Part shown: positions 46,370 through 55,460 of the stretch, piece by piece
Layout of the letters: each line of letters opens with the position of its first letter
How positions within the stretch are numbered: position 1 is the first letter of the stretch
Source of the DNA: Mycolicibacterium sp. S2-37
Lineage (GTDB): Bacteria; Actinomycetota; Actinomycetes; Mycobacteriales; Mycobacteriaceae
Assembly (NCBI RefSeq): GCF_017352375.1
Contig: NZ_JAFEVR010000007.1
Location: forward strand, 372,001-436,000
Length of the DNA: 64,000 nt
Direction of reading: 5' to 3'
The notes under the pieces: model-generated
The model's database searches: none
The model's input: the letters and a program-made list of their open reading frames with translations, nothing else
What the model was told of the DNA's origin: nothing
Made by a program: the position numbers and the translations under genes

Positions 46370-47032
46370 GTGGAGCTTGTGATTGACAAACCCTGCCGTG
46401 GCCTGCGCAAGGACGCCGAGCGCAACCGCCAGCGCGTGCTCGCCGCTGCGCGCGAGCTGTTCGCCATCAAGGGGATGGAGGCCACCCTCAACGATGTGGC
46501 TCATCACGCCGGGGTGGGCGTGGGCACGGTCTACCGCCGATTCGCCACCAAGGACGAACTCGTCGAGGCGATCTTCGAAAACGGTATCGACGAGGTGGTC
46601 GGATTGGCGGAACACGCTCTGCGACAGCCGAATTCCTGGGACGGACTGGTGTGGTTCGTCGAGCGTCAGTGCCGGCTCACCGCGACTGACCGTGGGCTCC
46701 GCGAAATGGTCTACAGCAAAGCCTACGGTGGATATCGGGTGGAGTGCGCCCGGGAGCGGCTGTCCCCGCTGATCAAGCAGCTGGTGGAGCGGGCGCGTCA
46801 GGACGGGTACCTACGACCCGATGTCGAAGCCACCGATATGCCCGTAATCGGCCTACTGGCCGGCACAGTCGGCGAATGGGCCGGTCATGTCGATCCCGAA
46901 GTGTGGCGACGATACGTCGCGCTCCTGCTCGAGGGAATGAGGTGCCGGCCGGATCAGATACCGCTGGGCGTCGACGCGCTCGATGAGGATCAGATGCATG
47001 CGGCAATGCACGGCTGGAACCCGGCCGGATAG
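46370..47032 (+). CDS. TetR-family regulator of the MmpS/MmpL pair
   Basis: 220 residues; GTG at 46370 (a second GTG at 46379 is possible). HTH at about 40-62 (ATLNDVAHHAGVGVGTVYRRFATKDELVEAIF). The ligand domain contains VGEWAGHVDPEVWRRYVALLLEGMRCRPD, seen in TetR repressors of drug efflux. It is divergent from MmpS/MmpL; regulation of them is inferred from that layout. Confidence 0.9.
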   Translation: MELVIDKPCRGLRKDAERNRQRVLAAARELFAIKGMEATLNDVAHHAGVGVGTVYRRFATKDELVEAIFENGIDEVVGLAEHALRQPNSWDGLVWFVERQCRLTATDRGLREMVYSKAYGGYRVECARERLSPLIKQLVERARQDGYLRPDVEATDMPVIGLLAGTVGEWAGHVDPEVWRRYVALLLEGMRCRPDQIPLGVDALDEDQMHAAMHGWNPAG

Positions 47033-47124
47033 GCCGCTGCCTGCCCGATGGCGAAGTCGGTAGCCCCACCGGAATCGACCTGGGCGGCGACCGGCGCCAC
47101 GGGGCACGCAGGTTTCGTCGACGT

Positions 47125-48084
47125 CTAGAATTCAGCCCGCGACAACAGCTCGACGAGCGCCTCGTTCACCTCGAGCGGACGTTCCTGCTGTAGCCAATGG
47201 CCGGCGCCGGCCACGGTGATGTGTCGGTAGGGACCGCTCACGACGTCGGCCCAGCGGTCGGTGCGGGTGAACGTCAGCACGGGATCATCGGCGCCCGCCA
47301 TGTACAGCGACGGCGCAGAAATGCTGCTGGCGGGCGTATGGGCGGTGAGCTCCCAGTTTCGGTCGAAGTTGCGATACCAGTTCAGTGCACCGGTGAACCC
47401 GGTTCTGGTGAATTCGCCGACGTAGTAATCGAGGTCGCGCTCATCCAGCCACTCAGGGCGGCGCCCTGGCTGCGGCAGTCGATCGACGTAGCCGGCCGGG
47501 CCGGGTCGCATCATCGCCTCGATGTTTCCGCGGCCAACCGATGCGCAGAGGATCCGCCGCATCGTGGTGGCTGGATCTCGGCCGAGGTCGGCGTCGGCGA
47601 CGCCCGGCCGCTGAAAGTACAAGATGTAGAAGAACCTGTCCGCGAACGCCTCTCGCCACACCTGGGTAGGTGGCCTGCGCGAACGAGGAACCGGCGGTCC
47701 ACTCAGGCCTGCCACCGCCGCGACCCGGTCCGGATGCAGCAGCGGCAGAGTCCAGGCGACGATCGACCCCCAATCGTGCCCGATGACGGCTGCACGTTCG
47801 GCATGGGCGTAGTCGAGCAGGCCGACGAGGTCGGCGCACAGCTCGATTATGTTGTAGGCATCAATCGCCTCCGGTCGCGAGGAACCGCCGTAGCCGCGCT
47901 GGTCCGGGGCCAGGACGTGATACCCGGCCTCGACGAGAGCGGGGATCTGATGGCGCCACGAGTAGCCCAATTCCGGGAAGCCATGAGCGAGGATCACCAG
48001 CGGCTTACCGTGAACACCTGCCTCGAGCGTGCGCAATCGCACGCCATTGGTATCGATGAGCCGCTCGGCGACATCGGCAGCCAT
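47125..48084 (-). CDS. Epoxide hydrolase-like alpha/beta-hydrolase
   Basis: 319 residues from the ATG at 48084. Epoxide-hydrolase marks: HGFPELGYSWRHQIPAL (HGxP oxyanion), nucleophilic Asp in VIGHDWGSIVAW, and Tyr-rich cap region (FFYILYFQRPG, LDYYVGEF), ending in AGAGHWLQQERP for the catalytic His. The charge-relay acid is probably in AGADDPVLTF. Substrate unknown. Confidence 0.88.
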   Translation of the reverse strand: MAADVAERLIDTNGVRLRTLEAGVHGKPLVILAHGFPELGYSWRHQIPALVEAGYHVLAPDQRGYGGSSRPEAIDAYNIIELCADLVGLLDYAHAERAAVIGHDWGSIVAWTLPLLHPDRVAAVAGLSGPPVPRSRRPPTQVWREAFADRFFYILYFQRPGVADADLGRDPATTMRRILCASVGRGNIEAMMRPGPAGYVDRLPQPGRRPEWLDERDLDYYVGEFTRTGFTGALNWYRNFDRNWELTAHTPASSISAPSLYMAGADDPVLTFTRTDRWADVVSGPYRHITVAGAGHWLQQERPLEVNEALVELLSRAEF

Positions 48085-48194
48085 GGCTCGACTCAACCAT
48101 GGCCGCTGTCACCTTGCAATGAAGCTCGGAGGTAGGAATGGCTCGCCCGACCCGCACGCCACGGTGGCGTCGGACACCTACGGGACCGTCCACC

Positions 48195-49172
48195 TCAGTC
48201 AGTCGCTCCGGCCGACGTGCAGGCTGTAGTCACACCGCCACCGACGAAGAAACCATCTCGATGTGTGTGCAGGAATTCGCGAAGAGAGACGGGGTCGCGG
48301 CCGATCAGTGCGCGCAGCGCGTCGGGGTTGGCCGGCAGTGACGCCGCTCCTTGCACCGACACAGCTCGCCCGATCGACGAGATATGTTGCGCCATGGCCT
48401 CGTTGATCACCGTCTCGCCGTCGTGACGGGTCAGGTGGATCAGTTCCTGATGCCACTGGTCTTTGGTGACCGGCTCGAACGCAATGGGGACGCCGAGTTC
48501 CTCGCTGAGCATGTCGGCGATCTCCAGGTGGCTGAACAGTTCGGAGCCCTGCGGCCAGACCACCGTGTCTGGGAACCGCTCCGGGTGCAACAGCGCGACC
48601 ACACCGAGTTCGGCGGCGTCCTGTCCGTTGATCCAGGCCATCTTCGCCGATCCGAACGAGTTACGGAACAGCCGCTCACGACGAATCGACGATGCGTGCA
48701 GGACGTACAGATTCTGGTGGAACAAGGCGCTGACACGCAAAATGAGCAAGTCCAGTCCGGCCCACTCCATCACCTGCTCGCCGAGCCACTGCGCCTTGCC
48801 CAGGTCGCTGGGATGATCCTTCTGGGCCGGACCCATCGACATGACCACGGTGCGCGGGAAACGTCCCACCTCACGCACGGCGGCAGCGTAGTTCGCCGCC
48901 GCGTCGACCACTCCCGCGGCGATCGGATAGGTGAAGTACGCCAGGTCGACGTCGGCCAGCGCGGGTAGCAGGCTACGGCGATTCTGCAGATCGCCCAGCA
49001 CCACCTCGGCACCCAGCTCTTCGAGTCGCTCGGTGCGCTCGCTGCGGGTGCGAGCCAACACCCGCACCGCGCGCCCCTCCTCCCGCAGCCGTGCCACCAC
49101 GTACTCACCGGTGTTGCCATGACGCCCGGTTGCGCCGGTCACCAAGATGGGGTCGGCGGTTGGTGCATTCAA
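48195..49172 (-). CDS. NmrA-like NAD(P)-binding protein
   Basis: 325 residues. The start is a TTG at 49172: GAGGAG lies seven bases upstream, and the nucleotide-binding strand (ADPILVTGATGRHGNTG) starts right after it, so no ATG fits in frame. TGATGRHGNTG is the NmrA glycine motif, and LARTRSERTERL fits NADP. The catalytic YxxxK pattern of SDRs is absent, as in NmrA and NAD(P)H-sensor-like proteins. Divergent from the gene at 49318. Confidence 0.83.
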   Translation of the reverse strand: MNAPTADPILVTGATGRHGNTGEYVVARLREEGRAVRVLARTRSERTERLEELGAEVVLGDLQNRRSLLPALADVDLAYFTYPIAAGVVDAAANYAAAVREVGRFPRTVVMSMGPAQKDHPSDLGKAQWLGEQVMEWAGLDLLILRVSALFHQNLYVLHASSIRRERLFRNSFGSAKMAWINGQDAAELGVVALLHPERFPDTVVWPQGSELFSHLEIADMLSEELGVPIAFEPVTKDQWHQELIHLTRHDGETVINEAMAQHISSIGRAVSVQGAASLPANPDALRALIGRDPVSLREFLHTHRDGFFVGGGVTTACTSAGATD

Positions 49173-49317
49173 AGTCGTTCTCCTCGGATTGCTTGCGTCG
49201 CACTGTGCTTGCGCTTCGCGGCGGCTCGTCGTACGCCGGCGGCGTCATCGCGGGTCGGCGGTGACGCTACCGTCCCAACCCGCCTATGTATACCGATCTG
49301 TGTGGTTTACTTTCCGC

Positions 49318-50058
49318 GTGAACGCTAGCCGACTCAGCACGCTTCTGCACGACGTGCTCGATGCTCACGGCGGTCTGGCACGCTGGAGAACTTTCGATCA
49401 CGTCGATGCGATGCTGGTCAGTGGTGGCCTGCTGTATGACCTGAAGGGCCAACAGACCGACAGCAGCGCCCGGCACGTGCGGGTGATGCTGGGAAAGGTC
49501 GCGACATGTGTGCAGCCGTTCGGCACCGCCGATCAGCGTCTGAACTTCACCGTCGGTCGCACCGCGATCGAGAAACTCGACGGCACCGTCGTGGCCGCCG
49601 GCGATGATGTGCGGGCCAGTTTCGTCGGGCACAGCCTCACCACCCCGTGGACGGCGCTGCAGCGGGCGTATTTCAGTGGCTACGCACTATGGGGCTACCT
49701 GAACAGCCCCTTCATGTTGTCGCTACCTCAGGTGAATCTGCGCCCGCTGTCACCGGTCGAGGATGAAGGGCAAGTCCTGGTCGGCATCGGCGCCGAGCTT
49801 CCCGCCGCCATGCCCGCCCACAGCCGACGGCAGCACTTCTACTTCGACTCCCAGCGTCTACTACGCCGCCACGACTACCGCGTCGACATCGCCGGCGGCT
49901 TCGCCGCGCGCCAACACCTCACCGACTACACCGTCGCCGACGGATTCCCCGTCGCGCTGACCCGCCGCGCCTACCGCACCGGCGACCGCGGCGATGTCGT
50001 GCGGGATGAGCCCATGGTGGCGATGAACTTCGCGGACGTGACGTTCCACCGGCGATAG
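49318..50058 (+). CDS. Conserved hypothetical protein, beta-rich, unknown function
   Basis: 246 residues from a GTG at 49318. It begins NASRLSTLLHDVLDAHGGLARW, and alternates hydrophobic strands (VDAMLVSGGLLYDLKG, HVRVMLGK, HFYFDSQRLLRRHDYRVDIAGG), suggesting a large beta-sheet protein, perhaps lipocalin- or LolA-like. No signal peptide. No ribosome binding site is visible. It is divergent from the NmrA-like gene and followed by a TetR gene in the same direction; this arrangement may be regulatory. Confidence 0.65.
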   Translation: MNASRLSTLLHDVLDAHGGLARWRTFDHVDAMLVSGGLLYDLKGQQTDSSARHVRVMLGKVATCVQPFGTADQRLNFTVGRTAIEKLDGTVVAAGDDVRASFVGHSLTTPWTALQRAYFSGYALWGYLNSPFMLSLPQVNLRPLSPVEDEGQVLVGIGAELPAAMPAHSRRQHFYFDSQRLLRRHDYRVDIAGGFAARQHLTDYTVADGFPVALTRRAYRTGDRGDVVRDEPMVAMNFADVTFHRR

Positions 50059-50133
50059 GGGTACGTGAAAGCTCAGTGTCGCAGCGCATCTGCGCTGCCG
50101 TGGCGTTACACCGCTGACCGGGTGGTCGTCGTA

Positions 50134-50168
50134 TTGCCGTAATGAGACAGATCGGTATGCTTAGTATC
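50134..50168 (+). promoter_or_regulatory. Promoter of a leaderless TetR gene
   Basis: TTGCCG (50134-50139), 16 bases, TATGCT (50156-50161), then seven bases and the GTG at 50169. Spacing is near ideal for a housekeeping promoter whose transcript begins at the start codon. Confidence 0.6.
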
Positions 50169-50780
50169 GTGAGCACTCCGGCAGCGAGTACACCGGGAAC
50201 GCGGAGGAAGGGCCGCGGTGCGCGCGAGCGGATCACCGCTGCGGCCTCGGAGTTGTTCTACCGCCGTGGCATCCACGCGACGGGGGTCGACGCCCTGATC
50301 GCACAGGCCCAGGTCTCCAAGCGCACGTTCTATCAGCATTTCGCCAGCAAGAACGAGCTGATCGAAACCTATCTACACTCCATTGCCGAACAGGGCGGCT
50401 CCCCGATGGAGCGGCGTCTGCGACTCGACCTCGCCCCACGCGAGCGGCTGCTGGCGATCTTCGATGCCGTCACCGTGCGGCGTTTCCGCGGCTGCCCGTT
50501 CCACAACGCCGTGGTCGAGACCGCCGGTGAACACGACGCCGTCGACGACATCGTCCGTGCCCACAAACAACGCTTCACCGAAGTGTTGACGGCCGTTGCC
50601 GCGGACGCCGGCGCCGGCGATCCGTGGCAGCTCGCCCAGCAGCTCCTGGTGCTCTTCGAAGGCGCCACCGCGCTGGCCACCACCCTCAACGACACCTCCC
50701 CGCTGGTGCACGCGCGCACCGCTGCCGCCCACCTCATCGACCTCGCCTGCCGCCCTGACGGCAACGCTCCCGCGCGCTGA
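50169..50780 (+). CDS. TetR-family regulator
   Basis: 203 residues from the GTG at 50169, chosen because the promoter elements put the transcript start there; an upstream ATG at 50157 overlaps the -10 box. Basic N-terminal (RRKGRGARERITAAASELF), HTH around 33-56 (ALIAQAQVSKRTFYQHFASKNELIETYL), and CPFHNAVVETAGEHDAV and LLVLFEGATALATTLND in the ligand domain. Target not evident. Confidence 0.9.
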   Translation: MSTPAASTPGTRRKGRGARERITAAASELFYRRGIHATGVDALIAQAQVSKRTFYQHFASKNELIETYLHSIAEQGGSPMERRLRLDLAPRERLLAIFDAVTVRRFRGCPFHNAVVETAGEHDAVDDIVRAHKQRFTEVLTAVAADAGAGDPWQLAQQLLVLFEGATALATTLNDTSPLVHARTAAAHLIDLACRPDGNAPAR

Positions 50781-50885
50781 GTACGTCGACAATCTCGGCT
50801 GTCACCGCGGACGTCCCACGCGCCCTCTCTATGCTTGAGAAGAGTTCGCTGAGCCGGAGGGCCGGGAGGCAGGTGTAGAGGGCAA

Positions 50886-51500
50886 GTGCGCGACGACGAG
50901 ACCGACGACGAACGCGACGGCAAGGAGGCAGCCGAGCGTCGATCCGCCGGGTCGATCCGCCGGCAGGACGCCGCCACCACCCGCCCGCGGCAGCCCACAG
51001 TCGCCGAGGCGCGCCAACGCGACAAGGCACGGAAGGCCCGGGAGGCGGCCGCGCTGTTCGCCGAGCAGCAGGCGCGCAGACAGGAAGCCCGGACGGCGTC
51101 ACGACGCAAAGTCATGATGGGATCCGTCGCGGTGGTGGGGCTGGTGGGCGTCGTCGCACTGGGCTACCACGTTCTCAACGACGACGACGAGGTGTCGGCA
51201 ACGTGCGTTCGGGACGGCACCAACGAGGTGGTGCCCGAACAGTACTGTTCGACCGGCAGCGTCGGCCCCGGCGGCATATTCATCTTCGCCGGTTCGCCCT
51301 ACCGGTACTACTACGGCGGCAACAACGGCGGCATCGGCAGCACAGCCCGGGGCGGCACCCTCGAACTGCCGAGAGGCGCCACGGGCCGGACCTCCGCCGG
51401 ACAGTCCATCACGCGCGGGGGCGGCGCGGGTTCCGGTTCCGTCACGCGCGGTGGGTTCGGTTCGAGCAGTCACAGCGGCCCGGTCAGTTCGGGTAGTTGA
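50886..51500 (+). CDS. YgiB-like (DUF1190) membrane protein
   Basis: 204 residues from a GTG with AGAGGGCAA upstream. Charged N-terminal region (about 1-75), one membrane helix (about 77-95, VMMGSVAVVGLVGVVALGY), then an outer region with two Cys (SATCVRD and EQYCSTG) and a Gly/Ser-rich tail. The tail contains SVTRGGFGSS (VTRGGFG at 186-192), matching TVTRGGFGES at the same place in E. coli YgiB as I recall it. In E. coli this family sits beside ygiC, as here. Role unknown. Confidence 0.75.
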   Translation: MRDDETDDERDGKEAAERRSAGSIRRQDAATTRPRQPTVAEARQRDKARKAREAAALFAEQQARRQEARTASRRKVMMGSVAVVGLVGVVALGYHVLNDDDEVSATCVRDGTNEVVPEQYCSTGSVGPGGIFIFAGSPYRYYYGGNNGGIGSTARGGTLELPRGATGRTSAGQSITRGGGAGSGSVTRGGFGSSSHSGPVSSGS

Positions 51501-51501
51501 G

Positions 51502-52668
51502 GTGAGGCGAGAACGCCACGCCCCCCGTGCCGACTGGCAACGCATCGTCGGCGAGCAGGGTATGTGCTACGGAACCCCGGCACGCGACGCCGCGGGCGCG
51601 GAGCGACCCTACTGGGACGAATCGGTTCACTACGTCTTCGACATGGACGAGGTGCTCTCCATCGAAGCATCGGTCGAGGTGCTGCACTCGATGTGCCTCG
51701 ACGCCGTCGAGCAGGTCGTGCTCACCGAGCGCTACCGCGACTTCGGACTACCCGAATGGTCGTGGGAACACATCGAAAAATCCTGGCGGCGCCGCGATCC
51801 CCACCTCTACGGGCGCTTCGACCTCCGCTATGACGGAAGTCGGCCGCCAGTTCTGCTGGAGTACAACGCCGATACCCCGACCTCGCTGCTCGAGGCAGCC
51901 ATTCTGCAGTGGTACTGGAAGACGGCGGTGTTCCCCGCCGACGACCAGTGGAATTCGCTCCACGAGCGGCTGGTCGCACGGTGGGCGGAGATTCGCGACC
52001 TGCTCCCCGGCTCGGAGACACACTTCACCTGGTCGTCGGCCGATCCGACCGGCGAGGACAACGTCACTCTGGCCTACATCCAGGAGTGCGCCGCCGAGGC
52101 GGGGCTCAGCACCGTGGGTCTGGCGATCGAGGACATCGGGTACGACGAGGACCTGAACCGGTTCGTCGACCTCGAGGAGGCCCCCATCGCCTCCATCTTC
52201 AAGCTGTACCCGTGGGAATGGCTCATCGACGACGACTTCGGCCGTCATGCAGTCGATCTGCTTCCGCAAACGATGTGGGTCGAACCACTGTGGAAGACGC
52301 TGCTGAGCAACAAGGCCATTCTGGCCGTGTTGTGGGAGATGCACCCCGGCCACCCGAATCTGTTGCCCGCGTACGTCGACGATCCGCACGAGCTGGTCGA
52401 CTTCGTGCGCAAGCCCAAGCTCGGTCGCGAGGGTGCGAATGTCACCATCGTTGCCGACGGTCACGAGACGCAGACCGGCGGCGTCTACGGCGAGGAGGGG
52501 TTCGTCTATCAACTGTTCGATCCCCTCCCGCAATTCGACGACATGCGTCCGGCGCTCGGCGCCTGGATCGTCGGCGACGAATCGGCCGGGCTGGGCATCC
52601 GGGAGACGTCCGGGCTGGTGACCGACGACGGCGCCGCCTTCGTGCCCCACCGAATTTCGCTGTCGTGA
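51502..52668 (+). CDS. Glutathionylspermidine-synthase-like ATP-grasp ligase (YgiC/YjfC family)
   Basis: 388 residues from a GTG at 51502, one base after the upstream stop; the leader (VRRERHAPRADW) has the same 12-residue length as that of YgiC. Motifs: LLEYNADTPTSLLEA, IFKLYPWEWL, LLSNKAILAVLWEMHPGHPNLLPAYV, KPKLGREGANV and QLFDPLPQFDD. This is the C-terminal synthetase domain only; the amidase of bifunctional Gsp synthase is absent. Amide-bond formation with ATP is expected, but the substrates are unknown. Mycobacteria make mycothiol rather than glutathione, so the classical reaction is unlikely. Confidence 0.88.
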   Translation: MRRERHAPRADWQRIVGEQGMCYGTPARDAAGAERPYWDESVHYVFDMDEVLSIEASVEVLHSMCLDAVEQVVLTERYRDFGLPEWSWEHIEKSWRRRDPHLYGRFDLRYDGSRPPVLLEYNADTPTSLLEAAILQWYWKTAVFPADDQWNSLHERLVARWAEIRDLLPGSETHFTWSSADPTGEDNVTLAYIQECAAEAGLSTVGLAIEDIGYDEDLNRFVDLEEAPIASIFKLYPWEWLIDDDFGRHAVDLLPQTMWVEPLWKTLLSNKAILAVLWEMHPGHPNLLPAYVDDPHELVDFVRKPKLGREGANVTIVADGHETQTGGVYGEEGFVYQLFDPLPQFDDMRPALGAWIVGDESAGLGIRETSGLVTDDGAAFVPHRISLS

Positions 52669-52690
52669 ACGAGAGGAACCCACCCGCACC

Positions 52691-53140
52691 ATGACCACCG
52701 TTGCGCTCGAAGGAGATTACTGGTCCGTCCTGGGTCACGGCGTGGCCGCGATCGCGCTGTACGCCATCGTCGGCCTCGCCCTGATCGTGCTCGGCTTCTT
52801 CGTGCTCGACTGGACGACACCGGGGCCGCTGCGGACGCTCGTGCAGGCGCGGCGCCCCAACGCAGCCGCGATCGCCGCATCCGGCCTGGTGTCACTGTCG
52901 TTCGTCATCGTGTTGGCAATCTTCGCCTCATCGGGTGACCTGCTCGACGGGCTCATCAGAACCCTGGTCTTCGGGCTGTTGGGCATTGTCGCGCAGGCGG
53001 TCTCGGTGCGCATCGTCGAGCTCGTCACAGGCATCGACATCGGTGGCGTGCTTGCCGCCGAGCGATACACCCCCGAAGTGCTGGTGGTGGTAGCCGCGCA
53101 CTTCGGGGTCGGCCTCATCGTCGCGGCGTCCATTCTCTGA
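52691..53140 (+). CDS. DUF350 family membrane protein (YjfL-like)
   Basis: 149 residues with four hydrophobic segments (about 14-38, 54-75, 88-112, 128-148), the layout of DUF350. GVAAIALYAIVGLALIVLGFFVLD and AAHFGVGLIVAASIL mark the ends. In E. coli the DUF350 gene yjfL lies in the operon with yjfM (DUF1190) and yjfC; the same three families are linked here. It follows the ligase after 22 bases and is probably cotranscribed. Confidence 0.8.
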   Translation: MTTVALEGDYWSVLGHGVAAIALYAIVGLALIVLGFFVLDWTTPGPLRTLVQARRPNAAAIAASGLVSLSFVIVLAIFASSGDLLDGLIRTLVFGLLGIVAQAVSVRIVELVTGIDIGGVLAAERYTPEVLVVVAAHFGVGLIVAASIL

Positions 53141-53156
53141 CGACCGACGGTGTCAC

Positions 53157-53768
53157 CTAGACGACGTCGGTGATCTGTCCGGCGGCGTCGGCGCGCACCT
53201 GCTTGCTACTGCGCTCCCCTTCGACATTGATGTACATGATCAGGTTGTCGTCGAACGGCAGGTTGCGCTTGACAATCACGCTCTGCACCTCGCCACCCTC
53301 TACCCCGCTCGCCGCCACGGCACCGTTGACGGCCGAGACGATCGCGGAGGCGGGGACCTCGTCAACGGCGAACAGGTTCTGCCGCAACGCCTCTGTGTCG
53401 TCGTCGTAGTCGACGGGACGCGACGGCCCCACCGTGCCCGCGGTGAAGCTCCACTGGTTGAGCTCGGTCGGAGCGCTCGGGTCGACGGCCTGGACGGTCA
53501 GCACGCCGGGAATGATCGTCACCTCGACCGCCTGCATGGGCGTGGCTCCGACCTTCTTCGAGATGGCCGCATAGGCCGCGTCGATACCCTCGACAGTGAA
53601 CAGGTCGGCCGACACGGCATCGACGATCTGCTGCGTCTGCGACGCCACGACCTGCTCGGCCGCGGTCGACGCGACATCCCGGATCTGGGTCACCTTCGAG
53701 CAACCGCTCAGTGCGGAAGCCGCGATGGCTGCAGCAGCGAGGGCGACGCCGAAGCGGGTGGGGTTCAT
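53157..53768 (-). CDS. Lipoprotein of unknown function
   Basis: 203 residues from the ATG at 53768, with GGAGAG upstream. Signal peptide ending LSGC (Cys at residue 22) predicts a lipid-anchored protein. The mature part has VTQIRDVASTAAEQVVASQTQ, a beta-rich core and VSAVNGAVAASGVEGGEV near the end. Convergent with the DUF350 gene. No family recognised with confidence. Confidence 0.75.
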   Translation of the reverse strand: MNPTRFGVALAAAAIAASALSGCSKVTQIRDVASTAAEQVVASQTQQIVDAVSADLFTVEGIDAAYAAISKKVGATPMQAVEVTIIPGVLTVQAVDPSAPTELNQWSFTAGTVGPSRPVDYDDDTEALRQNLFAVDEVPASAIVSAVNGAVAASGVEGGEVQSVIVKRNLPFDDNLIMYINVEGERSSKQVRADAAGQITDVV

Positions 53769-53937
53769 GTGTGCTCTCCTGACTCGGTCCGGCGACGGTT
53801 CGCCGGTGTGGCAGCAAGGCTGCTCGGGTGCGGGGGCTACCGATCCCAAGTTCGGCGGCGGCCGGTCGGTCGGTCGGAATAGCGGTCACGCACCCGACGT
53901 TGCCCGCAAGCACGGGGACCACGACACGGAGGCAGGC

Positions 53938-54612
53938 ATGAAGATCGGAATCATCGGAGCAGGTCATATCGGCGGCACGCTGGTGCGTCGGCTAACCGAA
54001 CTCGGACACGACGTGACCGTGGCCAACTCGCGTGCCCCCGAGACACTCGCCGACCTCGCCGCCGAGACCGGTGCCACACCCGCCTGGGCCAAAGACGCCG
54101 CCGCGGATGCGGATCTCGTCGTCATCAGCATTCCGCAGAAGAACGTTCCCGACCTCGTCGACGGCATCGTCGACGCGCGTAAGCCGGGCGCCCCCGTGAT
54201 CGAGACCAACAACTATTACCCGCAGCAGCGCGACGGTGAGATCGCGGCGATCGAGGACGGCCAGCTCGAGAGCGAATGGGTCGCCGAGCAGATCGGTGCG
54301 CCGGTGTACAAGGTGTTCAACGGCATCTTCTGGAAGCACCTGCTCGAGCGCGGGACGCCCAGCGGCACCCCCAACCGCATCGCACTGCCGGTCGCCGGCG
54401 AGCCCGGCCCAGGCCGTGAACTCGTCCACGGCATCGTCGACCAACTCGGCTTCGATCCGGTCGATGCCGGCCCGATCTCCGAGTCGTGGCGCCAGCAACC
54501 TGGAACACCCGTGTACGGCAAGGACTTCGACGCGGACGCCACCCGCAGGGCACTCGCCGAGGCGAAGCGGGAGCGGACCTCCGAGTGGACCGCGCGCGCC
54601 GCGGCTTCCTAG
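53938..54612 (+). CDS. NADPH-dependent F420 reductase-like protein
   Basis: 224 residues with GGAGGCAGGC before the ATG. Starts MKIGIIGAGHIGGTLVRRL (glycine motif), with TVANSRAPETLADLAAETGA fitting NADPH specificity, and ETNNYYPQQRDGE. This is the fold of F420H2:NADP oxidoreductase-like enzymes; mycobacteria rely on F420, so such a role is plausible. Other NADP-binding roles remain possible. Confidence 0.75.
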   Translation: MKIGIIGAGHIGGTLVRRLTELGHDVTVANSRAPETLADLAAETGATPAWAKDAAADADLVVISIPQKNVPDLVDGIVDARKPGAPVIETNNYYPQQRDGEIAAIEDGQLESEWVAEQIGAPVYKVFNGIFWKHLLERGTPSGTPNRIALPVAGEPGPGRELVHGIVDQLGFDPVDAGPISESWRQQPGTPVYGKDFDADATRRALAEAKRERTSEWTARAAAS

Positions 54613-55460
54613 TTCCCCCGACCGGCGAGAGCCAGTGCGGTGTCGAGCACCAGCCCCGGGTGTGACCACAACAGAGACCCGCCCACGCCGTCCACCACGT
54701 CGCGTGAGGCGCCTCGGATACGCGACGTCAGCTGCGCCCCCAGGTCGGGACTGTGCACGGAATCATCCCGCCCGAAGAGGATCCTCACCGGTACGCCGGG
54801 ATCGAACAGGTCGGAGGGCCACGGCCGCATGGCGATGACGGTGTCGCGCGCGTAGCCCGCAGCACCGGAGGCGAACGCGTCCTGCAGCGCAGCCTTGAAC
54901 TGCGCACGAAACTCCGCGCACTCGTATACCGCGGCATCGGAGCGCGGGTATCCGGTGGTGACCATGTCATACAGCGTCTCGGCGGTGAAGTCGGTGAGCC
55001 GCCGTTGCGCTCCCTCCGGGTCGGCGATGGCCGCCGCCACGACAGCGCGGTAGCTCTCGGGCAGCATCGCGGTGACCGGAGGATGGCCCACGTCGTCGAT
55101 CGGCGACACCAGGACGAGGCCGCGCGCGCGTGTGCGAGCAGCGACCCCGAGACCGAAGGGCGCACCCTGCGAGTTGGCGACCACCACCGCCGGCTCACCG
55201 ACCAGCGTGTCGACCAGCTCGGCGACATCGGCAGCCACGGTCTCGAACGTCTTGCCGGGATCAAGGGTGGACGCACCGAGACCGGGCCGATCCAGCGAGA
55301 GCAGGCGCACTCCCCGCTCGGCCAGTAGTTCGCCGTCCCCGAACCACATCAGCCGGCCGCAACCTGCGCCCGGTAGGAACACCGTCGGAACGCCATCGGA
55401 GGGACCGTACGCGCGGTATGCCAGACGGCGCCCGTCGCGCAGCGTGATCGCTTGGATCAT
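54609..55460 (-). CDS. Alpha/beta-hydrolase
   Basis: 283 residues. The oxyanion region is FLPGAGCGRLMW, the nucleophile is in VVANSQGAPFGLG (NSQG instead of GxSxG), and an acid lies in FGRDDSVHSPDLG. A catalytic His could be in LLWSHPGL. The non-standard first Gly of the nucleophile elbow is unusual. The gene's end overlaps the reductase stop by 4 bases. Confidence 0.8.
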   Translation of the reverse strand: MIQAITLRDGRRLAYRAYGPSDGVPTVFLPGAGCGRLMWFGDGELLAERGVRLLSLDRPGLGASTLDPGKTFETVAADVAELVDTLVGEPAVVVANSQGAPFGLGVAARTRARGLVLVSPIDDVGHPPVTAMLPESYRAVVAAAIADPEGAQRRLTDFTAETLYDMVTTGYPRSDAAVYECAEFRAQFKAALQDAFASGAAGYARDTVIAMRPWPSDLFDPGVPVRILFGRDDSVHSPDLGAQLTSRIRGASRDVVDGVGGSLLWSHPGLVLDTALALAGRGN

